64,000 nucleotides of DNA, from the NCBI RefSeq assembly GCF_014077005.1, contig NZ_JACGVC010000049.1:372001-436000 (forward strand), in the 5' to 3' direction. The notes beneath the pieces were generated by a model. That model was not told where the DNA came from. It saw only the letters and a program-made list of their open reading frames with translations, and ran no database searches. Made by a program: the position numbers and the translations under genes. Below, piece after piece: positions 57,697-64,000 of this stretch. This DNA is from Colwellia sp. MB3u-45. Its GTDB lineage: Bacteria > Pseudomonadota > Gammaproteobacteria > Enterobacterales > Alteromonadaceae. Positions within the stretch are counted from its first letter, which is position 1. Each line of letters starts with the position of its first letter.

Positions 57697-57886
57697 ATGA
57701 AAACTTACCGCTGGAAAAATCTTGGGTTCAATCGTTTTAACCGCTTCAGTTCTTCAAATAGGTTGTAACAATAATGACGTTAGCGCTGTTGAAGTCCCAG
57801 AATCCAGTGTAATAATTGAGACTGGAGCAGTGGCCAAAGTAAGAGTAGGAGTGAAACTGTTATTTTTAATTAAAAATACAAATTAA
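57697..57886 (+). pseudogene. Frameshifted small lipoprotein gene
   Basis: ATG at 57697 has a strong ribosome site (GGGAAGAG) but the frame closes after about 20 codons. Dropping one A from the AAAA at 57700-57703 gives a complete lipoprotein start: MKLTAGKILGSIVLTASV then LQIGC lipobox and NNNDVSAVEVPESS, ending at TAA 57884-57886, about 63 residues in all. The gene therefore looks inactivated by a one-base homopolymer change, unless this is a sequencing error. 57334-57696 shows no other gene. Confidence 0.6.
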
Positions 57887-58141
57887 TAATGAAGCCTTCT
57901 GTGTGTTGAATACCTATTAAGTTATGCTAAAGAAAGAAAGAAATAAATACCCCCAAGGTACTGGCTTTTAGAAGCGTTTATCAGGCACAACATAAAAATA
58001 ACTAGCCGTTACTTATTTCGTTATTTGTACTAGTAAAGTGCAATAAAATTTATTTTTATTGCACTGCTAACTTAGCTAAATTATTGAGCCCATATCATTA
58101 AAAATTCAACGAGGTTATAAACCCCACCCTAGAGTCAGCAT

Positions 58142-58633
58142 TTACTTTTTCATCATATTTTTTCGTTGATTAACATGATACTGAGCAAACTCTTCCGACA
58201 ATATTTTTCCGTTACCATCGCTGTCAATATCTTCAAAGCTAGGGGCATTAGCGAGATTGCGCATAGGATAGCCTTGTTTGACACCCGCTTTTTTTCTTGC
58301 AGCTCTGGCATCAGAGAATTCCTGTTTTAAGATAACACCATCACCATTTAAATCGAATTTGGTGAAGCTAGCCATATTTCTGCCTTTACTCATACCATCG
58401 GCTTTTCTGCGTCCTGGTTCCATGCTGTGACCTTTGCCAGATTTTTTCGTTGCCATACGCTCACTTCTGACTTGGTCAAACTCTTGCTCACTAATGACCC
58501 CGTCACCATTACTATCATAGGTAGCAAAAGTAGTAGGGCCATGTACTGGTAAGTCAGCTGAGAGCGAAGATAGCGATATAACACTCAAAAAAGGGACTAA
58601 AATTAGGGGCATTACCTTGAATAGTTTTTTCAT
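58142..58633 (-). CDS. Exported EF-hand calcium-binding protein
   Basis: 163 residues from the ATG at 58633 (MKKLFKVMPLILVPFLSVI), giving a normal signal peptide; an upstream in-frame ATG at 58657 would lengthen the N-region. The mature part has three EF-hand loops: DSNGDGVISEQE, DLNGDGVILKQE and DSDGNGKILSEE. All have Asp at position 1 and Glu at 12, so they should bind calcium. Basic linkers (KKSGKGHSMEPGRRKADG) join them. A periplasmic or secreted calcium-responsive role is inferred. Confidence 0.85.
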   Translation of the reverse strand: MKKLFKVMPLILVPFLSVISLSSLSADLPVHGPTTFATYDSNGDGVISEQEFDQVRSERMATKKSGKGHSMEPGRRKADGMSKGRNMASFTKFDLNGDGVILKQEFSDARAARKKAGVKQGYPMRNLANAPSFEDIDSDGNGKILSEEFAQYHVNQRKNMMKK

Positions 58634-59118
58634 TATTATTTTCCTATAGATTGCCAATAAACTGATTAAAACTCTAATTTGTTAAAAGTATAATAGACCA
58701 ATTACACAGGAAAAACTAATCTAAATTAAGCCTTATAGTACATTTAATATCCGTGTAAATAGCCCGGTTTTCGTAAGCTATATTAGCTTAAATTTAAATT
58801 TTTCATTGAGCTACTTCAACTCAATAAGTCTTAGAAAACTTAATTAACAGGCATTACAGATAATCATGAAAACAACAATATAGTACCTTGATTATGTCCT
58901 AACTTTGAGTATTTAACACTAAGCTACTTAGCACATTTAATTTTTCTTTGTAAGCAGTTACTAACTACAGGTAAATTGCTTTTACTCTCAAAACAGACAA
59001 AAAACACGCAATGTAGCCAGCTCGATTAAGACTGTGAATAAAATTATGGTGATAAGCCAGTCCTGAAAATAATACATCTATATATCTTGTTAGGTAGCAT
59101 TCATCTCGCTTTTGATCA
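58634..59118. other. Gene-free AT-rich stretch
   Basis: I see only the promoter region of the EF-hand gene and no supported frame, RNA or repeat. Confidence 0.45.
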
Positions 59119-59367
59119 CCACACAGTGAAACGCTGCGTAATGAAAAACTTGATAATCATGTCATTGACCCTGATGCGCCTTATGCTGCTTGTGTTGTTT
59201 ATGATTACTATGGCAAATTAGAAACCTTCCCTGCAAGCTGAACAAGCATGATAGGAGCAGTTGATAAAGGCGATTCTGCGCAATTTAATATGGAAGAAGT
59301 TATACATGCTAAGCGCTGGGAATTACTTAATTTCATTATGGCTCTCGCACCGGCTTCAGTGTGGTAA
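59119..59367 (+). pseudogene. Degraded ORF interrupted by an in-frame TGA
   Basis: One frame reads KLDNHVIDPDAPYAACVVYD and on to FPAS, then TGA at 59239-59241, then continues in the same frame as SMIGAVDKGDSAQFNMEEVI and stops at TAA 59365-59367. Composition is protein-like on both sides of the stop, but no start codon fits and I do not recognise the family. It is probably a gene relic. Confidence 0.35.
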
Positions 59368-59614
59368 TTATTTCACATATCATATATCACCTGCTAAACA
59401 CCGATACCATGGTTTATTTAGCAACATAACAGATTGATTTTTAATATATTTTTGGCGTTAAAGCGGGAATAAACACAGAATTTTCTTTGCATTGCCCAAT
59501 GTGGCAACACTTAGTGAGAGTGAATAAAGCTTAAAGACATTACACAAAAAACTCAAGCAACCTTGACCCCATTGATTTCCATTAATTTAAATAAGTGAAA
59601 AGATAATTACGAAC

Positions 59615-60022
59615 GATAAATTAGACGCCAAGTGTGCTTCATTAAACGCCGAAATGATGACCAATATTCACGTTTCACAGGCATGGATGCCCGTGAAAGT
59701 GCTGTAATGCATAGATTATCTTCAGGATGAACGGTAAAGCGCGTTGCTATGGATGGCAAGGAGCGCAGTGCGTTCAGTGCTAGTACGTCAAGGAAGTATT
59801 GGCCATTACGGAGGAAACACGTTTAATGCAGCAGCGCCGAGGGTGTCGAGAGCTAAAGAAGTATGAGCGGCGTTAGCCTCCCTGCTCTTTTCTGGGTCTA
59901 GTCGGCACCCCAACGCCAAACAATTAAAAAAAATTCCAAAGCATTAATTAAAACCAAGAACCACCTAGTCCCTAGTTTGCTAACCTACATATGACAAAGT
60001 TATTATCGGTGACCTGATAAGT
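59615..60022 (+). repeat. Dispersed non-coding repeat, copy 1
   Basis: 408 bases, homologous to 60900-61208. Shared blocks: ATTAAACGCCG near the left, GGAGGAAACACGTTTAATGC, AGCAGCGCCGAGGG, ATGAGCGGCG, CTCTTTTCTGGGT and, at the right, GTTATTATCGGTG followed by CCTGATAAGTT. It contains hairpin TTTCAC-GGCA/TGCC-GTGAAA and about 100 bases absent from copy 2. No open frame explains the conservation. Confidence 0.8.
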
Positions 60023-60058
60023 TTGGCTTGATAAGTTATCAGCTAAAACATGAGCAAT

Positions 60059-60382
60059 TTAAGCTTCAATTCCCCAGCCATCCGTATAACCATTAAACTG
60101 AGTTACTATTTGTTCAAACTGAGCTTCTTGAGCAATAATTACATCATAAAGAGGGATCACTTTTATTGCACAATCTAAATCCCATGCTTTTGGATCTTCA
60201 TTAATGTGAACATCACAAATAATATCAGGTGCTATTTCAGCAAGATGAGCTGCCATAGCCTCTGCTTGTTCTTGTGTTTCAAATAAGTGAAAAAAAACAA
60301 TAGTATGCATTACGGTTAAATCGATACCCGCTTTTTGCATTTCAAACAATACTTTACCGGTTTCATCTTTTGGGAAGTTCAT
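60059..60382 (-). CDS. RraB-family protein (ribonuclease E regulator type)
   Basis: 107 residues from the ATG at 60382 (MNFPKDETGKVLFEMQKAG), with AAGAG upstream; a TTG at 60394 is in frame but less likely. Segments HTIVFFHLFETQEQAEAMAA and the C-terminal FNGYTDGWGIEA, with the conserved D-G-W-G, fit the RraB/RNase E inhibitor family. In E. coli RraB binds RNase E and changes which RNAs it cuts. This protein lacks the long acidic tail of E. coli RraB, so it may be a relative with another partner. It lies between two copies of a non-coding repeat. Confidence 0.75.
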   Translation of the reverse strand: MNFPKDETGKVLFEMQKAGIDLTVMHTIVFFHLFETQEQAEAMAAHLAEIAPDIICDVHINEDPKAWDLDCAIKVIPLYDVIIAQEAQFEQIVTQFNGYTDGWGIEA

Positions 60383-60582
60383 ATTACTCTTCAAAGCTAT
60401 AAAATTAATGCGGCATTATAAACGGCAATGTTTTAAATAAATAGAATAGAAATAAACAAAAGTAAATGAAATCTATTTAATGGTTGTAACGAGATCAGGG
60501 AAACCAATGTAACCTAGTTGTAAAATCAACAGTATTTATTGTTTATTTTATATTAGTACTTATCCGCTTGGAGCTCTTTTGT

Positions 60583-60670
60583 CTGCTTGGCGTCGCGGTG
60601 CCGACAACACCCAGAGGGGCGTTACACGCTGCTCATATTAAACTCGGCCTTTGGACTCCCCATGGCGCCC
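60583..60670 (-). repeat. Dispersed non-coding repeat, inverted partial copy
   Basis: Read leftward this matches the right-central part of copies 1 and 2: GGGGAGTCCA, ATGAGCAGCG, TCTGGGTGTTGTCGGCAC and GACGCCAAGC, with many substitutions. It is an old, inverted fragment. The rest of 60395-60899 shows no gene. Confidence 0.6.
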
Positions 60671-60899
60671 GACTCAGCAAACACTCCAACTCACTTTTCT
60701 TTAAACATAAGCGGCGCAATATTCATTCCTGCCGAAAATCGTCCCTTCACACAGCAGTCTGCGCCATCCATAGCTCCGATCAACATAGCACTTATCTAAA
60801 TTCAGTTTCCGCAGCTGAGATGGGATCAGGAGCTTGTTGCACTAGCGGTATTTTATAAAAAGTACTGTATTGGCTGAAAGATTAAAAAGAAACACCACA

Positions 60900-61208
60900 G
60901 ATAAACCAGACACTAAGTCTGCTTTATTAAACGCCGGAATATTGGCACACGGACGTGCCATCAGCGCGGGTACGTAGAGAATATTGGACAGCATGGAGGA
61001 AACACGTTTAATGCAGCAGCGCCGAGGGAGTCCATAGCCAAAGAAGCATGAGCGGCGCTAGTCTCCCTTCTCTTTTCTGGGTGTCGTAGGCACTCCGACG
61101 CCAAACCGGTAGGTAAACTCCAAACCATAAATTTAAAATCAGTAGCCATCAAATCCCTAGTTTACTAAGCTAAATATGAGACAGTTATTATCGGTGGCCT
61201 GATAAGTT
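60900..61208 (+). repeat. Dispersed non-coding repeat, copy 2
   Basis: 309 bases, same orientation as copy 1. Its hairpin TGGCAC-ACGGAC-GTGCCA at 60953-60970 lies where copy 1 has a different stem, so the pairing is kept while the bases are not. It ends 70 bases before the DUF2971 gene. Confidence 0.8.
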
Positions 61209-61277
61209 CTCGTCACCACCGCGACAATAAAAGTAAACACGCTTATAATATTGTAAAAAATATAGGGAAATAAATTT

Positions 61278-62252
61278 GTGTTAGTAAAATATTTTGGAAA
61301 AGTTTTCAATAAAGAACTTAATACATATTCAGTACGTACTGACTTTTTAAAAAATGGATTATTTAGATTTACCCAGCCTAACCAATTGAATGATAAAGGA
61401 AGTGAATTTAAGTTATATCCCTATTTTAACGAAATATCACCTTCTGACAGTGAATATGCAATTTCAAAATTAAAAAAAGACAATTGGAATTCTAATTCAA
61501 AAACACCAAATATAGAAGATTTAAAAATCTACTTAGGTATAAATCCAGATATGAGATATGACCCTGCTACGTGGAAAGGTTTAAATGGTCTTCCCTTAGC
61601 CGAAATGGATGAAAGTACTTGGATAAAAAATACAGAGCAGTTCAACGAAAAAATTATCAATATAATGAGCGCTAATCTGGGGGTTTTTTCCCTATCAACA
61701 GATGATTTGAATGAACATATGTGGGTTATGTATGCCAGTGAAGGAACAGGAGTAGCAGTAGAGTTTGATGAAAATCATCCATTCTTCCTAAAGAATGTTC
61801 CACAGACTGTATCATATTTAAAGAATAATAGAGCTACATACACTTACTATAATGGAATACAGTTAATTAATGGCATAAAACGAAAAAACTATAATATTGA
61901 AAAGTTATCAAGTACTGAAATGACAGATTTATTTAAAAGATTAGCGTTGTCAAAGAATGAATTATGGTTTCAAGAAAAGGAAAAACGAATAATTATAGAT
62001 TTAAATAAAGCGAGTAATAGCGATATTGATCATCAGCTCCACAGTAAATATCCAGGAATCTGCTTAAAAGAAATACCTTTTGAGGCATTTAAAAGTATTA
62101 TATTTGGCTATGCTTCTCCTCCAGAATTTGTTGATAGAGTTATATCTGTAATAAAAAATAATAATTCATTATCTCATATATGTATAAAGCACGTTAAGCA
62201 CGATCACTTCGGCAATGTGATTTATAATGATAATAAACAAAAAACCCGCTAG
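61278..62252 (+). CDS. DUF2971 protein
   Basis: 324 residues with a GTG start at 61278 (TAGGGA upstream). Family features are present: NGLFRFTQPNQLNDKGSEFK near the N-terminus, LGVFSLSTDDLNEHMWVMYA in the middle and GTGVAVEFDE. DUF2971 proteins are uncharacterised, patchily distributed and often seen in variable islands. The gene is clearly more AT-rich than its neighbours and sits beside a repeat copy, which suggests transfer. Its stop codon and last codons (KTR) lie inside the sucCD terminator hairpin, so its native C-terminus may have been replaced at insertion. Confidence 0.8.
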   Translation: MLVKYFGKVFNKELNTYSVRTDFLKNGLFRFTQPNQLNDKGSEFKLYPYFNEISPSDSEYAISKLKKDNWNSNSKTPNIEDLKIYLGINPDMRYDPATWKGLNGLPLAEMDESTWIKNTEQFNEKIINIMSANLGVFSLSTDDLNEHMWVMYASEGTGVAVEFDENHPFFLKNVPQTVSYLKNNRATYTYYNGIQLINGIKRKNYNIEKLSSTEMTDLFKRLALSKNELWFQEKEKRIIIDLNKASNSDIDHQLHSKYPGICLKEIPFEAFKSIIFGYASPPEFVDRVISVIKNNNSLSHICIKHVKHDHFGNVIYNDNKQKTR

Positions 62253-62264
62253 AAGCGGGTTTTT
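62239..62264. terminator. Terminator of sucCD, overlapping the DUF2971 3' end
   Basis: AAAACCCGCT, loop AGA, AGCGGGTTTT, with runs on both sides. It serves leftward sucCD; the DUF2971 stop TAG (62250-62252) is in its loop. Confidence 0.85.
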
Positions 62265-62294
62265 ATCAAGATTTACAAGCTGTAAGCGAATCGC

Positions 62295-63167
62295 TTACCA
62301 ACCTGTTTTCTCTTTAAGTGCTGAGCCAATTTCAGCTAAAGAACGTACAGTTTTAACACCGGCCGCTTCTAGTGCTGCAAATTTCTCATCAGCTGTACCT
62401 TTACCACCAGCGATAATCGCGCCAGCGTGACCCATACGCTTACCTTCTGGTGCAGTAACACCAGCAATGTAAGATACTACAGGTTTAGTAACATGAGCTT
62501 TGATATATTCCGCAGCTTCTTCTTCAGCAGTTCCGCCAATTTCACCAATCATTACGATTGCTTCAGTTTGTGGATCGTTTTGGAACATTTCCAATACGTC
62601 GATGAAGTTAGTGCCTGGGATAGGGTCGCCACCAATACCTACACAAGTAGATTGGCCAAAACCAGCATCAGTTGTTTGTTTAACGGCTTCGTACGTTAAT
62701 GTACCAGAACGTGAAACAATACCAACTTTACCTGGTAAATGGATGTGACCTGGCATGATACCAATCTTAGTTTCGCCTGGAGTGATAACACCTGGACAGT
62801 TAGGACCGATCATACGAACGCCAGATTGATCAAGCTTAGCTTTAACGTCAACCATATCTAAAGTTGGAATACCTTCAGTGATAGTAACGATAAGCTCGAT
62901 GCCTGCATCAATAGCTTCTAAAATTGCATCTTTACAAAACGGAGCTGGAACGTAGATAACTGTTGCTGTTGCGCCAGTTGCTTCTACTGCTTCACGTACT
63001 GTATTGAATACTGGTAGGCCTAAATGCGTTTGACCGCCTTTACCTGGGCTTACGCCACCAACCATTTGTGTACCGTACTCAAGTGCTTGTTCTGAATGGA
63101 ATGTACCTTGACCACCAGTGAAACCTTGACAGATTACTTTAGTATCTTTGTTAATTAAGACAGACAT
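62295..63167 (-). CDS. sucD: Succinyl-CoA ligase, alpha subunit
   Basis: 290 residues. CoA-binding Rossmann domain at the N-terminus ([20 protein letters not shown]), and the phosphohistidine loop [20 protein letters not shown] in the C-terminal half. With SucC it converts succinyl-CoA to succinate with substrate-level phosphorylation in the TCA cycle. Its ATG overlaps the sucC TAA by one base (TAATG) behind GGAGGG, so it is translationally coupled. Confidence 0.97.
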   Translation of the reverse strand: MSVLINKDTKVICQGFTGGQGTFHSEQALEYGTQMVGGVSPGKGGQTHLGLPVFNTVREAVEATGATATVIYVPAPFCKDAILEAIDAGIELIVTITEGIPTLDMVDVKAKLDQSGVRMIGPNCPGVITPGETKIGIMPGHIHLPGKVGIVSRSGTLTYEAVKQTTDAGFGQSTCVGIGGDPIPGTNFIDVLEMFQNDPQTEAIVMIGEIGGTAEEEAAEYIKAHVTKPVVSYIAGVTAPEGKRMGHAGAIIAGGKGTADEKFAALEAAGVKTVRSLAEIGSALKEKTGW

Positions 63168-64000
63168 TATTTGCCCTCCGCAGCTGCTACAACTTTAGTC
63201 GCTGCATCAGTTAATGACTCAGCAGCAATGATATCTAAGCCAGAGTTTTTAAGAACTTCACGACCTAGTTCAGCATTAGTACCTTCTAAACGTACTACAA
63301 CAGGTACTTTAACGCCTACTTCTTTAACCGCGCCAATAATACCTTCAGCGATCATGTCACAACGAACGATGCCACCAAAGATGTTAACTAAAACAGCTTT
63401 AACGTTGTCGTCAGAAAGAATGATTTTGAATGCTTCAGAAACACGTTCTTTAGTCGCCCCGCCGCCAACATCTAGGAAGTTAGCTGGCTTGCCGCCGTGT
63501 AAGTTAACGATATCCATAGTACCCATTGCTAGGCCTGCACCGTTAACCATACAACCAACGTTACCGTCTAAGGCTACGTAGTTTAATTCAAAGCGTGCTG
63601 CATGAGCTTCACGTTCATCTTCTTGAGATGGATCGTGGAACGCGCGCATTTTAGGTTGACGGTATAAAGCATTACCATCGATACCAATTTTACCATCTAA
63701 ACAGTGAAGATTACCTTCGTCAGTAATAACTAACGGGTTGATTTCTAATAAGGCAAAATCGAAATCTTCAAACATTTTTGCAAGACCTAAAAAGATCTTA
63801 ACAAATTGCTTCATTTGCGTTGGGTTTAAACCTAACTTGAAGCCTAATTCACGTGCTTGGTACGGTTGAGCGCCAACAAGTGGATCGATTTCAGCTTGAT
63901 GAATTAACTCAGGAGTCTCTTCAGCAATCTTCTCGATATCAACACCGCCTTCAGTAGAGGCCATGAATACTACTCTACGACTTGCGCGGTCAACAACAGC
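63167..64000 (-). CDS. sucC: Succinyl-CoA ligase, beta subunit, N-terminal part outside window
   Basis: 277 residues to the window edge with the frame still open; the E. coli protein has 388, so about 110 N-terminal residues (part of the ATP-grasp domain) are missing. Visible are [20 protein letters not shown], the ATP-grasp metal segment [11 protein letters not shown], and the ligase domain with [20 protein letters not shown] and [16 protein letters not shown]. Upstream in the organism one expects the remaining TCA genes. Confidence 0.96.
   Translation of the reverse strand, partial: AVVDRASRRVVFMASTEGGVDIEKIAEETPELIHQAEIDPLVGAQPYQARELGFKLGLNPTQMKQFVKIFLGLAKMFEDFDFALLEINPLVITDEGNLHCLDGKIGIDGNALYRQPKMRAFHDPSQEDEREAHAARFELNYVALDGNVGCMVNGAGLAMGTMDIVNLHGGKPANFLDVGGGATKERVSEAFKIILSDDNVKAVLVNIFGGIVRCDMIAEGIIGAVKEVGVKVPVVVRLEGTNAELGREVLKNSGLDIIAAESLTDAATKVVAAAEGK

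Noticed and set aside
60568-60858. Rightward frame of 96 codons
   Set aside because: It overlies the inverted copy of the non-coding repeat and shows no protein-like conservation.
1-64000. CRISPR arrays, rRNA genes, intact insertion sequences and prophage
   Set aside because: I looked for regularly spaced direct repeats, rRNA core sequence, transposase motifs and phage structural genes and saw none.

Overview
The window looks like a chromosomal segment of a marine, AT-rich gammaproteobacterium of the Alteromonadales, most like Colwellia or Thalassotalea. The grounds are the gene order uvrY-uvrC-pgsA-tRNA(Gly/Cys/Leu), adjacent alaA and yfbR, gsk, fabA, gltX, proS and sucCD of gammaproteobacterial type, many TonB-dependent receptors, and small families common in that order (DUF2959, DUF2789, DUF3545). 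Both window edges cut a gene: a TPR protein on the left and sucC on the right.

Layout. 1-8.0 kb: a large TPR protein (possibly of the exosortase/PEP-CTERM type), a DUF748 protein, a DUF2959 lipoprotein overlapping a small membrane protein, and a FadL-type porin. 8.4-17.7 kb: an alpha-glucan utilisation locus with a secreted GH13 amylase, a cytoplasmic GH13 alpha-glucosidase, an exported GH31 glucosidase, an MFS sugar transporter and a LacI-family regulator. Four copies of a TGMATACGTATKYA-like operator lie in the promoter regions. 18.6-22.35 kb: an array of small same-strand genes separated by five integron attC-like sites with no integrase in the window (a CALIN-type cassette cluster). 22.4-29.5 kb: a glycerophosphodiesterase, a TPR-sulfotransferase, a TonB-dependent receptor and an OPA-like MFS transporter, all leftward.

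30.0-37.0 kb is conserved housekeeping: eight tRNA genes (Leu, Gly, Cys, including a tandem Leu-Gly duplication) downstream of uvrY-uvrC-pgsA, then fabA and gltX. 37.2-37.9 kb holds four tRNA-Val genes and two 3' tRNA fragments. 38.2-42.6 kb repeats the TonB receptor plus TPR-sulfotransferase pairing seen at 23-28 kb. 43-48 kb has an S4 RNA-binding protein, a third TonB receptor and a kelch protein. 48.4-57.3 kb holds proS, alaA-yfbR, pqiA-like, DUF2789, a CDF metal transporter with an altered metal site, gsk and a DUF3545 protein.

57.4-62.25 kb is an eroded, variable stretch: a frameshifted lipoprotein, an EF-hand protein, a broken ORF, three copies of a non-coding repeat around an RraB-like gene, and an AT-rich DUF2971 gene whose last codons lie in the terminator hairpin of sucCD. 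The two best candidates for under-described biology are the integrase-less cassette array with its unknown small proteins and the recurring receptor/TPR-sulfotransferase gene pair.
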